Of a stretch of 64,000 bases of DNA, positions 37,865-47,865 are shown in pieces. This DNA is from Corallium rubrum. Taxonomy: Eukaryota > Cnidaria > Anthozoa > Scleralcyonacea > Coralliidae. A model generated the notes under the pieces. It searched no databases, had not been told where the DNA came from, and worked only from the letters and a program-made list of their open reading frames with translations. The DNA is taken from positions 87,648,483 to 87,712,482 of the forward strand of contig OZ035997.1 of the NCBI GenBank assembly GCA_964035015.1, written 5' to 3'. Every line of letters starts with the position of its first letter. Within the stretch, counting starts at the first letter, position 1. The translations under genes were made by a program, and so were the position numbers.

Positions 37865-39318
37865 TTCAATGTTATCACTCACTTGATCGAGCTCTTTCTA
37901 ACAAATGAACCAAGTAATTTCATTTCGTACGGTGTTTCTTGCACAGGCATCAGTGATCATGCATAGTCTAATTTATGTTGCACGTAAATATAAACGTCAA
38001 AAATGCCAAGTGAAAGTTGTCAGGAGCAGGCAGTATAAGAATTTTAATTTTGATGATTTTTATGATATTGAACTTGCAGCTCCCGTGGCATGAAATTTTG
38101 GAATGGGATGACCCTATCGAGTCATTGGAAATTTGGAAATTACAATTTCAGTGCATCGCTAACTACCATACACCTTGGGAAAGCAAACGTGTAAGAAACA
38201 AAAGAACCCCGTGGCTTACTCCTGATATTAAGAGGAAAATTTGGGAAAGAGATCGATTAAAAAGAGTAGCTATTATTAGCAACCAAATTATCAGTGTGGG
38301 ACAATTTTAAGAAGCTTAAGAACCAAATCAACCATGAAATAAAATTAAGCAAAAAATGCTATTTTCACTCTTACTTCGCTGACAATTTTGCTAATATCAA
38401 AGGTACTTGGAAGGGGATCAACTCGTTGCTTTCTACTAAAACACAAGCAAATAACATAACAAAACTGGTGATAGGTGATACTGAGATCAGCGATCCTGTG
38501 GAGATTAGCAATGCTTTTAACAACTATTTTACGGAAATTGGGCCAAAACTTGTTGCTAAAATGGTGATATCAGGTGATATAAGTTATGAACACATTCAAC
38601 ACCCTGAGTCTCCTTTTCAAGTACTGGAGATTAGTACAAGTGAGATTTTACGTATCATAAATACAATTTCCCGTTGGTAAAGCTAGCAGCCTTGATGAAA
38701 TTCTGGCTTTTCTGTTAAGAGCGAGTATGCCAGTCACTCTGGGATCGCTGACTCATAAAATTAATCTAGCTATCAGAAAGGGTCTTATTCCTACTGACTG
38801 GAAAAAGGCTAGAGTTATTCTTATATATAAAGAACGCTCTAAATCTGACCCGGATAATTATAGACCTATTTCTATTTTGTCTGTGATTTCAAAGGTTGTT
38901 GAAAAAAACTATTTTCAATCAAACTTATAAGTTTCTCAATGATAATAACTTAATTTCCGAAACTCATTCTGGGTTTAGATCCTAACATTCCACTTTAACA
39001 GCGTTATTGGATGCTACTGATAGTCGGTTTAAAAACATGGATAATGGAATGATCAACGGTGTTTTACTTGTTGATTTAAAAAAGGTATGATATTCTTTAA
39101 AAGAAATTTGGCATGTTATGAATTTCAATCCCATACAGTTAATCTAGTTAGGAATTACCTAACTGAGCGAAGTAAAATTACTCTTGTTAATAATATTCCC
39201 TCAGAGACTCGTGAAATAACATGTGGAGTTCTCCAGGGATCCATATTGGGACCATTATTGTTTTTATTGTATATCAACGACTGCCTAACTGTAATCTTTC
39301 TTCATTAGTCGAATTTAT
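37865..39318 (+). pseudogene. Broken LINE ORF2, 5' segment (up to the RT active site)
   Basis: Shifting frames read the end of an endonuclease domain (ISYGVSCTGISDHA), the linker (RNKRTPWLTPDIKRKIWERD), and RT fingers (WKKARVILIYKERSKSDPDNYRPISILSVISKVVEK, SGFRS) through GVLQGSILGPLLFLLYIND and NLSSLVEF. Several frameshifts and stops are present (near 38090, 38300, 38680, 38930, 38985, 39090 and 39290). The wording is that of CR1/L2-like LINEs. The reading breaks off exactly where the catalytic ADD motif should follow and resumes at 41261. Confidence 0.8.
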
Positions 39319-41260
39319 ATTAGAAGACGGAAACTTGTCTAAGACGGGAAACGCGTCTTGGACGAGAAACTCGCCAGGTGTAAATCTGGTAAACGACGAG
39401 TGTGCCGTCTTTAATTTGTCCGTCCATTTTCCCGTCGTTAAGACGAGAAAGTCAGACGAGAAATTTGTCTTAAATTCACATTAAACGAATAAATCAGGAC
39501 GGGTTTTAGCAGTAAAGCCGGAAAAAAAGACTGGGGCGACAGGGCCAGCAAGCACTCTGGGATAAAAAATGTCGACGAGAAAGAGGCCCTGAGTGAAGGA
39601 GAGTAAGAAAAAGTTAAAAGGATTGCCTGAAAACAAGAGAAATAAAGTTTGGTCGGAGGAAGAGATGAACATATACGCAAGAGTTTTATCCAACACTGAC
39701 GGAAAAGAACGTTACTGGTTATTTCGATTTACTCTTAGTCTCTTTTTAAACTGATTGTTTGCCCAATTTTGTCATCCATAATCCCGCCATTGGCTGTTTC
39801 TTTTTTCTATTGGGCCTTTGGGTTTCCTCTCTTTTACAGAAGAACAACCGACCGTAGCTGTTATCTTTTGTAATAATATACATGACAAAATTACTGCATC
39901 CTGATTGGTCGAGAGGAGTGCAATTTCAATGTAATACAGCGCAGAAAAGGTGTAATACAGTGCAGAAAAATTAAATACAGTGCAAATTTCAATGAGTATT
40001 AAGCATTCTGATTGGCTAAAAAACAACCGGAAACTACCAGAAAGCCAATGAAATGCCTATGCGGATTTTGAAGGACGGTTTTTCCTTCAAGAGAAAATCC
40101 AATATCACGACCAAAACAAGTTGTCGAAGAACATTTCGATGAAATACAGAGTGAATTTTGCTTTAATATTGTCATAAAAGTCCCTGCAAGAAGATTAGAA
40201 GAGGTTAGATGTTATGAGTAAAACGTTTGACGTATTTAGTGAACAAAATGAAGCAGTTTTCAACCATTAAAGCTTCGAGAAGTGGAGTAATGAGTGGTAT
40301 GTAACTTCGTAGCTGGAAGAAAATGTTGTCTAACATTTTCATGTATATTATTAATAAGTAATAGCATGGTTTCGAGTGCAACCTCGTCCCCAGGGCATTT
40401 TGCCTCCACGTTCGGAGGTCGGCGAAAATGGCCCTGGCATCGGCTGGTCGATTCTATAATCGGATTGGCCGGTTTAAAAACTTGATTAATTCAGATACAG
40501 TGTAATTTATTCATCAAAAAATGAATTGCAATAAATCCACTCTGCGAAGTTCATCTAAAGAATTGTAACGATAGCTTTGGTTAAAGTCAAGAACAACATT
40601 AGATATATGTTTCTTCCCGACATTTAAATGTATCCTGGATAATCGTGGGGAGTATCATGGTGAATAATGCTAGCCAGTTGCATTTATGATAAAGGTTCAC
40701 ATGAGTGATTCGGCAGAGCGTTAAATATTTCTTATTTATTATTCATGTATACGTATTATACAAAAATGAAACACAAAGACCGCATACATTTTCTTGCCAA
40801 AACACCCCAAAATTCTGGGTGTCACGTGACTAGCCAATGCCAGGGTCATTTTTGCCGACTCCCAACGCGGAGGCAAAATGCTCTGGGGACGAGGTTGGTT
40901 TCGAGTGCAATTTTGAAAAAACACGCACTCCGTTAGTTTTTCAAAGACCTCAAATAGCACTCGTCCTTCGGAATCGGGCAATTTTGACAGTCTCTGAAAC
41001 ACTCACTCGTGCATGTTTTTTCCAAATTGCACTCGAAACAATGCTATTACCTATACAAATTGTTCCTCATTGTCGATTATTGAACACCTTAGTTTTTTGT
41101 AACGGCGATTTCTTGATCTAAAGTATTGTATCACATACTTACCTGCGGCTTTTCGCTTTCGTTCTAATATAAGCTTCTGAACAAATACTGTGGAACTGCC
41201 ATACTCGCCCGAGTCTCATTCATCGATCACTCGGGATTGTTCAAGGTTCTCATGATCGCG
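39319..41260. mobile_element. ~1.9 kb insertion splitting a LINE at its RT active site
   Basis: The LINE reads LVEF before this segment and TDDTNLLT after it, so the intervening 1.9 kb is an insertion. It holds GACGGGAAAC/GACGAGAAAC repeats (39325-39475), a three-fold TAATACAGTGCAGAAAA run (39930-39985) and a nested foldback (40357-41050). I see no transposase. Terminal inverted repeats and target duplication are not obvious, so it may be composite. Confidence 0.6.
40357..41050. mobile_element. Nested foldback element
   Basis: The outer ends TAATAGCATGGTTTCGAGTGC and GCACTCGAAACAATGCTATTA are inverted (21 bp, minor mismatch). Inside them, CCTCGTCCCCAGGGCATTTTG (40382-40402) faces CAAAATGCTCTGGGGACGAGG (about 40874-40894), with further pairing through the GCCAATGCCAGGGTCATTTT region. 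A second, smaller foldback (about 40899-41040) shares the GTTTCGAGTGCAATTT end. Confidence 0.7.
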
Positions 41261-41851
41261 TCACTGATGATACCAATCTCCTGACGTATATGCAAATCAG
41301 GGTCATGAAAAATTCTATCCTGTTATGAATCAGGATTTGCTTGAGTTAAACCATTGGCTTGAGGCAAACATGCTCAGTTTTAATGCTGTTAAAACTAAGT
41401 GTATGGTTCTTGGCAGTCGTCAAAGATTAATACTAAGTCATTTTAATTACTGTGACAGTGTTTGGGGAAATCTCGGTAAGGGTTTAGCCAACAAGCTTGA
41501 TAAACTATAGGCCAGAGCGGCGAGAATTATATTGGGAGTTGATTACTCAACTCGGTCAATCGACTTGTTGGCTCATCTAAATTGGCCTACACTTTCTGAC
41601 CGACGCTCTAGACATCTCAAAATTGTTATGTATAAAACCTTAAATAACGCTATGCTTCCTCACTATCGATATAATTTGCGAGGATCTAATCATAAAATTT
41701 ATCGTCCAAAACCGAAAACTGAGGCTCTCAGGAAAAGCTTTTCGTACCGGGGGGGGGGGGGGGGGGGGGGGCTGTTCATTGGAACAGTCTAACTGTACGA
41801 GAAGCAAATGCTCCTTCTTTAGCAACATTTAAGACTTTAAGCGATCTTTGA
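41261..41851 (+). pseudogene. Broken LINE ORF2, 3' segment
   Basis: Continuation of 37865-39318: TDDTNLLT (catalytic pair), LLELNHWLEANMLSFNAVKTKCMVLGSRQRL, then a deletion to LSHFNYCDSVWGNLGKGLANKLDKL, a stop, and ARAARIILGVDYSTRS through SFSYRG. It ends at a TGA at 41849 after WNSLTVREANAPSLATFKTL. A 21-bp G-run (41750-41770) has expanded inside the codons between SYRG and WNSL. Confidence 0.78.
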
Positions 41852-42805
41852 GATGACTGGCGTTAAGGATATAGGTCTCAAGTGTTTGTTTATCTCGCGA
41901 ACTGGTGTTTCTTAAATCTTAACTGCATGGTGATTGTAAGCTTCTCTCACTTCCTCTTCATTACTTTTACTCGAAAACCCCCAACATTTTAAGAAGAAAT
42001 AGAAGAAATGCGAACAGATATCTTCGCCGAATCGCTTCGTTTTCTGAGTACTTCGTGTATTTAGCTACGAATGTCATGTGTTTAATGGAACAAAGATGGC
42101 GGATCATGCGCAGAACAGAGTGGACGGCACTTTCAAAGAACCGTTAAATTTGTGAATTATTTATATCGTATGAAAAGAAATTTCACTTCAGTGTTTTAAG
42201 ATTGTATTTGGAAGAACATTAAGATAATTAAAAATTGCTTTTACATGCCTTTCAAATCTTGCCCCATTTTTGAGTTATTGGCTATGCAATTTGAGCAATA
42301 ACGTCACACGTTGTATGTGGGAGAAAACGGAAAGCCAGCTGTCATATATTTGAATTGGTTTAACTACCCGAAACCGCATATTGCAGGTGTAATTGTAATT
42401 AGACCATACCCATGGCAAATTTCCAACGTTTAATTCAGTTTAGTCAAACTAATCCAAAAATATGACTGATTTTTGATATAATACTCAACCGGTGGTCTAG
42501 ACGTTTTACTGGCTCATGACAATTTACCGATTAATAATCTTTTATTTGCTGACGACCAATTTAATTACTTCTTGCCAATGTACATTATTTTAACTCAGAA
42601 AAATTAAAAATATTACACATTTTGTTCAATTCAATTACACATGTTATTGCGGTTCAATCTTAAAATCAAGTATTTGTTCATGACTTGATTAAATTATGCA
42701 AGGAAATTCAAATTTATCTTAAGTTTAAGCAACCTGCCATTGTGCAAACAGTTGTCAACATAACGCCGACGGACTGGCAATAAAAAATGCCACACTGAAC
42801 AAAAA
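41852..42805. other. No gene recognised
   Basis: Plain AT-rich sequence between the broken LINE and the signal-peptide exon. It presumably includes the promoter of the PAN-domain gene, but I see no distinct elements. Confidence 0.45.
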
Positions 42806-42926
42806 ATGTTGCGTATGTACTTTTCAGCGTTGTTTCTCTTCTGCAAGATTTTGTTATTCTTGATTATAGCTTTTTTATCTTCTATGTCGGAGCAAAGACA
42901 AGCCCATTTTCATCTAGCAAAAACTG
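42806..42926 (+). CDS. Signal-peptide exon of a PAN-domain protein (exon 1)
   Basis: The ATG at 42806 begins a hydrophobic leader (MLRMYFSALFLFCKILLFLIIAFLSS) followed by MSEQRQAHFHLAKT and a consensus donor, G|GTAAGT (42927-42932), in phase 1. The open frame runs on to 43018, but that part is intron. Exon 2 at 45142 starts with GA after an AG and completes the Gly codon, giving LAKT-GDRLTTDV. The compatible phase and sensible protein support one secreted gene. The partner assignment is inferred, not proven. Confidence 0.6.
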
Positions 42927-43517
42927 GTAAGTCGAAATTTTTACCATCTGCGTGCTATAAGCCATTCGAAGAACCAAAACTATCAGTACCCAGTGTAAAT
43001 TTTTGCATTATTAGTTAGTTATAATTATACGTTACAGCCTTGACTGGCGATGCTATATGATCGTGTGTTAGTTTATTTTTTAAATTTGTAAACTGATACC
43101 ATTAACCCAATTGCGATCGATGCTGACCTTATTATACTGAGCGTTTGCTGAATGACTATGGGGACGTGCTATAATATATCTTGTGTGTAATTTGTTAACC
43201 TAATTACATGCTTTTGCGTTCAACCAATTTTGCGAAAAAACGAATAAGAAATACATTCGGCTTTGCCAACTACCTTGCCTCTCAGAACTCAGGTTTGCTA
43301 TATATTGGCTTGAATTTGTCCACGAAGTTTTTTTCAAGTTTTTCTTCTATTGACACTGTGTCTTTAATAGCTACAAAAATAGTACAAGTATGTATGGAAA
43401 AGGCAGAGGGGATTGCAGCGGGGCATTTACACGCGCATTTCTATATATAGACTGAAAATAGAAATTGAAAATTTTGAACGTTGAAAATGTTTTTTGTTTT
43501 GTTCATGCACGGATTGA

Positions 43518-43536
43518 GTTGTGTTATTATTATTAC

Positions 43537-43567
<31 letters not shown>

Positions 43568-43620
43568 GTTATTATTATTATTATTATTATTACTATTATT
43601 AATGATAATAATATTATTAT
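43518..43620. repeat. (TTA)n microsatellite
   Basis: About 30 trinucleotide units with GTT, ACT and GATAA interruptions. Confidence 0.9.
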
Positions 43621-43775
43621 GTGTTATGCATAACATGTCAAAATATATAACGCGAGATACAGATATGATGCCGTAAAGGCTGTTGCCTTCTAATTCACTA
43701 TATACGTTCAACCGAATTGAACGTAAATTATTTTCCCCTTAAATGCTTCGTCAACAACAGACAACAACAGGTTTG

Positions 43776-44020
43776 ATGTAAGGATTTTGGGTGAAGGAAA
43801 ATTCCAGTGTAGAATATATACATTTTAAGAACGCGAGTTCTGTATATAATAAGGTGGAAATGCCAGGAGAGAATTGGGTATATTATAAGTAATATTGGGC
43901 ATTTCACTCGATTACATAGCATGTTCTAAGGATTTTGGGTGAAGGAAAATTCGAGTGTAGAATATATACATTTGTAATCGAGTGAAATGCCCAATATTAC
44001 TTATAATATATCCAACAGGT
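43776..44020. mobile_element. Foldback repeat family, copy without SINE
   Basis: Contains GGATTTTGGGTGAAGGAAAATT...GTAGAATATATACATTT at both 43777 and 43929. GGTATATTATAAGTAATATTGGGCATTTCACTCG (in part, 43878-43911) is inverted at 43980-44018. It matches 46505-46827 but lacks the ~130-bp tRNA-derived insertion found there. Confidence 0.7.
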
Positions 44021-44486
44021 TTGATGGTCGGATAATAATAATGTATCTCGCAGTGAATACGCACGGTTTGATCGAGTCGTTAATCTGTTGGGTTTCTGAT
44101 TTCGCTACCTGGGCGAGATTTTTTTGCGTTATCAATGGGTGTAGTCACAAATAAAGCAATTCTCCATGCGGCTGACACTACAAACCATTTAATCTGGAAG
44201 TGTAAAAAAGCAGAGGGCTGTGTAGGCAGTGTTTTAGATAGAACAAAGTCGGAAATTGTGAAAATGTAGTAAATTGTCGTGTAGATACTTTTGATGACGA
44301 AATGTTGATGTTTCTAGCGGAGCCCTTCGTGCATGATTCGCGTGAAAAGTATCACATTTCACTCTCAATAGAAGGCTCCGCTCGAAACGTCAGTATATAT
44401 TTCGTTATCAAAACTATTCTCGCGCCAGTTTACCACCTTTTCAATTTGCTCTATTTAATCTGGATTTCTGTAGATATACTATATAT

Positions 44487-44820
44487 TAGAATATGATCAT
44501 ACCCACTCAGCCAATCAGCGCCCAGAATTTTCATGCTCTATATTCCATAGTGTTCACTAGTGAGTTTATGTAACTAATTAGTATGCTCTATATACTCATT
44601 AGTATGCTCTATATAGAGCATACTAATGAGTGTATAGAGCATACTAATTAGTTACATAAACTCACTAGAAGATATTCATAACCAAAAAATAATGCAAACA
44701 TCAACAACAACGAAAAAAATCTGTTCTTTCTAACCCAATAAAAGCATACATTTTCTGCCAGAAACATAGAATATAGATTCTTCCACAGAATTAGCTGAGT
44801 GGGGTATGATCATATTCTAA
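44487..44820. mobile_element. TIR element enclosing a 112-bp palindrome
   Basis: TTAGAATATGATCATACCC (44487-) and GGGTATGATCATATTCTAA (to 44820) are inverted ends and continue into CACTCAGC / GCTGAGTG. Inside, 44557-44668 is a 112-bp palindrome with one mismatch around the centre CTCTATATAGAG. It is itself built from a repeated ATTAGTATGCTCTATA motif. Non-coding, MITE-like. Confidence 0.8.
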
Positions 44821-44823
44821 GTC

Positions 44824-44961
44824 GGTTAGATAATGAACTCTCGTGTCCTATGGGATATAGTGCCTCGCATAGATAGAAAGCCACTCGGCCTGCGGCCCTC
44901 GTGGCTTTCTATCTATGCTCGGCACTATATCCCATAGAACACTCGAGTTCATTATCTAACC
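44824..44961. repeat. 138-bp near-perfect palindrome
   Basis: The arms run GGTTAGATAATGAACTC...AGATAGAAAGCCAC against the reverse complement, around the GC-rich centre TCGGCCTGCGGCCCTC. It lies 3 bp from the preceding TIR element. Confidence 0.88.
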
Positions 44962-45141
44962 TATACTTCTTCTGTAAAAAACTTTGCACAGAACGTTTGA
45001 GTTCTACATTATAATAATCAGCAGGCCTACTGTAACAGACATCATCAACCTTTTATTTATACGGGAATTTTTCTTTACTCTAAATATCACATGCATTCTA
45101 CAGTTTTCGTAATAAGAAAGTCAATATTGTTCTAAATTAAG

Positions 45142-45374
45142 GAGATCGTTTGACAACCGATGTTATATCAAGCCACAACGTGGAATCCATGGCAGAGTGT
45201 GGTCAGCATTGTCTTGGTAGTGAAACATGCGTTGGTATCAATTACAGATTAGCAAACAAAAACGGTGAAAAAAATTGTCAACTTACAAGTAAACACTCTG
45301 AAGCTGAGGAATATGAGCAGGAAACAAACAATACTCGTGATTGGACATTTTATAAAGCTCTGGATATTCAATCA
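45142..45374 (+). CDS. PAN/apple-domain exon (exon 2)
   Basis: This exon encodes LTTDVISSHNVESMAECGQHCLGSETCVGINYRLANK, then KNCQLTSKHSEAE and DWTFYKALDIQS. The spacing of the cysteines (ECGQHC, TCVGINYR, NCQL) and the C..HC...C.GINY pattern are those of a PAN/apple domain, an extracellular module for protein or carbohydrate binding. It begins after AATTAAG (AG at 45140-45141) and ends at the donor GTAAGT (45375-45380). The frame stays closed with exon 1 (phase 1 in, phase 0 out). A TAA just upstream of the acceptor rules out a longer exon. No later exon was found before the tandem array, so the gene is incomplete here or continues beyond it. Confidence 0.7.
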
Positions 45375-45629
45375 GTAAGTTTCAATTACTTTTTCACCAA
45401 TCAGTTTAAAAATTAAACTACCTAACATTCCCACGACAGCTTAAACAGATATATTGCGATAATGAATTAGTGAGAATGAGTCAAAGATTGGTAAAAGTCT
45501 TCCTGAATACACAATTTATTTTTCTTCCTAAAGACAAGACAAGCATTTTATTTGTACCCAAATAGAATTATTGTATTGCGGCTCTAATTGAGCACTCTTA
45601 AGCACTCTTAACGCCACTGTATTTAAATC

Positions 45630-45699
<70 letters not shown>
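45630..45699. repeat. (TA)n microsatellite
   Basis: About 34 TA units after a short unique stretch that shows no gene. Confidence 0.95.
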
Positions 45700-45703
<4 letters not shown>

Positions 45704-45871
45704 TTATAAAATAATGTGCCCTCTACGCACGCTCTGATTGGCTGGGCTCCGTGCATTTATAAGAGAACATACATCATGAATGACGTAAAATGGCGTCAGC
45801 AGGCCGGAAAAGCCCGCCAAATTCCAAAACTAGCTCACTTTTAGTTTGATTTTTCCTCTTCTTATTTTATA

Positions 45872-46063
45872 AAACAAATAAAACATATCGCTCCTGTGCA
45901 TATGTACTCTTATAAAGGTACATTTGACGTGATTTGAACACGAAAGAAGTGTAAAGGCACTCGGCTATCGCCTCGTGCCTCTACTCGACTTCTTTCGTGT
46001 TCAAATGACGTCAAACGTGCCTTTATAAGAGTACATATGCACGAAGCTTTATGTTTTATTTGT

Positions 46064-46064
<1 letters not shown>
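45872..46064. mobile_element. Foldback element
   Basis: The left arm AACAAATAAAACAT...GTGCATATGTACTC...TTTGACGTGATTTGAACACG pairs with the right arm CGTGTTCAAATGACGTCAAA...GAGTACATATGCAC...ATGTTTTATTTGTT. The centre is GCACTCGGCTATCGCCTCGTGC (in part). It is bordered on the right by (TA)n. Confidence 0.8.
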
Positions 46065-46106
<42 letters not shown>

Positions 46107-46119
46107 CAATACAGGTACA

Positions 46120-46156
<37 letters not shown>
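46064..46156. repeat. Two (TA)n tracts
   Basis: 46066-46104 and 46121-46156, separated by TTACAATACAGGTACAG. The AGGTACAGTGT spacer is unrelated to the neighbouring foldback. Confidence 0.9.
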
Positions 46157-46160
<4 letters not shown>

Positions 46161-46504
46161 ATACTTGTGCCTTTATCAGGGTGATAACAGCGGGTGATAA
46201 AAACGATATGTCCCGCTGTTCTGTATTTGCCCCGCCATATCTCCCGCTGTCCTGCGCTGCGAGTCAAACACGGCGGACTCGCGATTCGAGTCAGTCAAGG
46301 TGGTTGCCGGATCATAGCTGAGAAGAAAAATGACAACACAATAAAGAAAACGTCAAGTGTCCTACGTGTCTTAAGAAGTTGCTTAAAGAGGCACATGTTA
46401 CTGAGAACTTATTAAAACGTTTTTATTTTTGCATTAATACGGTACTTTATATTGTTGTTTGATCGGCATTACTGATAAAGGTACAAGTATGTGATAAACA
46501 TGTT

Positions 46505-46827
46505 CTAGGGATTTTAGGTGAAGGAAAAATCGAGTGTAGAATATATACATTTTAAGACCAAACCGGGACAAGTTGCGAAAAATGCAACTACACAGGCCTT
46601 CCGGCAGGAATTGAACCCACGACCTTGCGATTCTAGTGCAATGCTCTGACCACTGAGCCATGGAGGCCGTTGCCGAGAGCTTGATCGTGAGTTCTGTATA
46701 CATGAAGGTGGTAATGCCAGGAGAGAATTGGGTTTATTAGAAGTAATATTGGGCATTTCACTCGATTACATAGCATGTTCTAGGGATTTTAGGTGAAAGA
46801 AAATTCGAGTGTAGAATATATACATTT
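46505..46827. mobile_element. Foldback repeat family, copy carrying a SINE
   Basis: Same family as 43776-44020: GGATTTTAGGTGAAGGAAAA...GTAGAATATATACATTTTAAGA at 46510, GTGAGTTCTGTATA, GCCAGGAGAGAATTGGGT, AATATTGGGCATTTCACTCG, and a second GGATTTTAGGTGAAAG at 46788. It is interrupted at about 46559-46687 by the tRNA-derived segment. Confidence 0.75.
46595..46668 (-). ncRNA. tRNA-derived SINE head or tRNA pseudogene
   Basis: The minus strand folds as a 74-nt cloverleaf: acceptor GGCCTCC / GGAAGGCC (one bulge), A box TGGCTCAGTGGTCAGAGC (46660-46643), anticodon stem-loop TTGCA-CTAGAAT-CGCAA, and B box GGGTTCAATTCC (46618-46607). The A and B boxes are near-consensus RNA polymerase III promoter elements. 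The acceptor mismatch, and its place inside an insertion within a foldback repeat, favour a SINE over a working tRNA gene. Confidence 0.65.
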
Positions 46828-46832
46828 TATCA

Positions 46833-47400
46833 GGTTATTACATTCATGACTCGGTGATATCATTATTTTCAGGTTATTACATTCGTGACTCGGTGATATC
46901 AGTTTTATCGCTTTCAGGACGATATCATAATTGTCCCTCTTTCGCTGCGCTCACTCGTGACAAGAACAATATCGTCCCTCACGCGATAAAACTGACATCA
47001 CCTCGCCCCAACACCGCTGCCAAACGTTTTGCGCATGCGCGACGTCCGAGCTCGTCCCAGACTCGTCCTCGGAAAAAGAGCGGGAAAACACTGAAATATT
47101 TGGATTTGTCCAAGAGTCCGACACAAACGTTAAAATCATAAGCATGCTACCAAAAAGATAAGGTAGGTAATTTGTACATGGCTTCCTTGTCAATATTGTA
47201 ACATATTCTGAATTTACCCCTTCGTAATTTTCTTTACCCTTTTTATAAAACACAAATGAATAGTCGAGTCTTACTTGGTCTTCACTGTCTGGTAGTTGTC
47301 GCCACGGCTAGTTCCCACTTCTCTTGCAATGTTTACCCAGCGAATTCACACATGCGCAAACGTTTGGCAGCGGTGTTCCTCGCACCTCATGTGATAACCT
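46833..47400. mobile_element. MITE-like inverted-repeat region beside the array
   Basis: AGGTTATTACATT(C/T)GTGACTCGGTGATATCA occurs twice in tandem (46835 and 46871). AACACCGCTGCCAAACGTTTTGCGCATG (in part, 47009-47036) is inverted at 47350-47380 (CATGCGCAAACGTTTGGCAG), and the right end GTGATAACCT mirrors the left AGGTTAT. Non-coding. Confidence 0.6.
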
Positions 47401-47410
47401 ATACATATAG

Positions 47411-47439
47411 CTATATCTATCTATCTATCTACCTACCTA
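47411..47439. repeat. (TATC)n(TACC)n microsatellite, left flank of the array
   Basis: CTATCTATCTATCTACCTACCTA ends in the TA (47438-47439) that directly borders the array. The same TACC repeat resumes after the right end at 63715. Confidence 0.95.
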
Positions 47440-47693
47440 CAATCATTGACAAAATTAGTTGGAACATGTACACGAAAGTAAGACATTTCACAATGTTTTT
47501 ATATCCCCCCATCCCCCCTATTCAATGTTGGCTTTCCATCAACGGAAATGTGATGAGAACCTATAGAGAACAAATCACGAATGTTTTGTGGTGATACAAC
47601 ATTGTTTAGGGGGAGGGGGGGTCGAGTAATGTAGGCGGAGTGATGCAAAACATGTTAATGTTGCTTTTGTTACAACAATTTTGTCAATGATTG
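47440..47693. repeat. T module 1 (left outer end)
   Basis: 254 bp with inverted ends CAATCATTGACAAAATT / AATTTTGTCAATGATTG. Subterminal C-tracts near 47506-47518 (CCCCCCATCCCCCC) face a G-tract near 47629-47642 (G5AG7), followed and preceded by CAATGTTG in inverted order, so the whole module could fold. It is bordered by TA on the left and by TCTGA of core 1 on the right. The G-tract length equals that of module 5 only. Confidence 0.92.
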
Positions 47694-47865
47694 TCTGAAA
47701 ATGATGGTATCTTTGTATTAACGTTTAACCTTTAAAATTTAACTAAATGTATGCGCTAATGTTAAGAAACTGCTTTACAAATAAAGTGCTAGCATTCCTC
47801 TTTAAAATTATCAAAATTGATTATATTGGATAAATTAAATGACGTCACAATGAGTTCTTTCAAAA

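Larger units (their letters stand above)
42927..45141 (+). other. Putative 2.2 kb intron of the PAN-domain gene
   Basis: Runs from GTAAGT to an AG at 45140-45141. It contains a (TTA)n tract, a copy of a foldback family (43776-44020) and two long palindromes (44557-44668, 44824-44961). Confidence 0.5.

Noticed and set aside
46595..46668. Functional tRNA gene
   Set aside because: Acceptor-stem mismatch and location inside a mobile insertion favour a SINE head.
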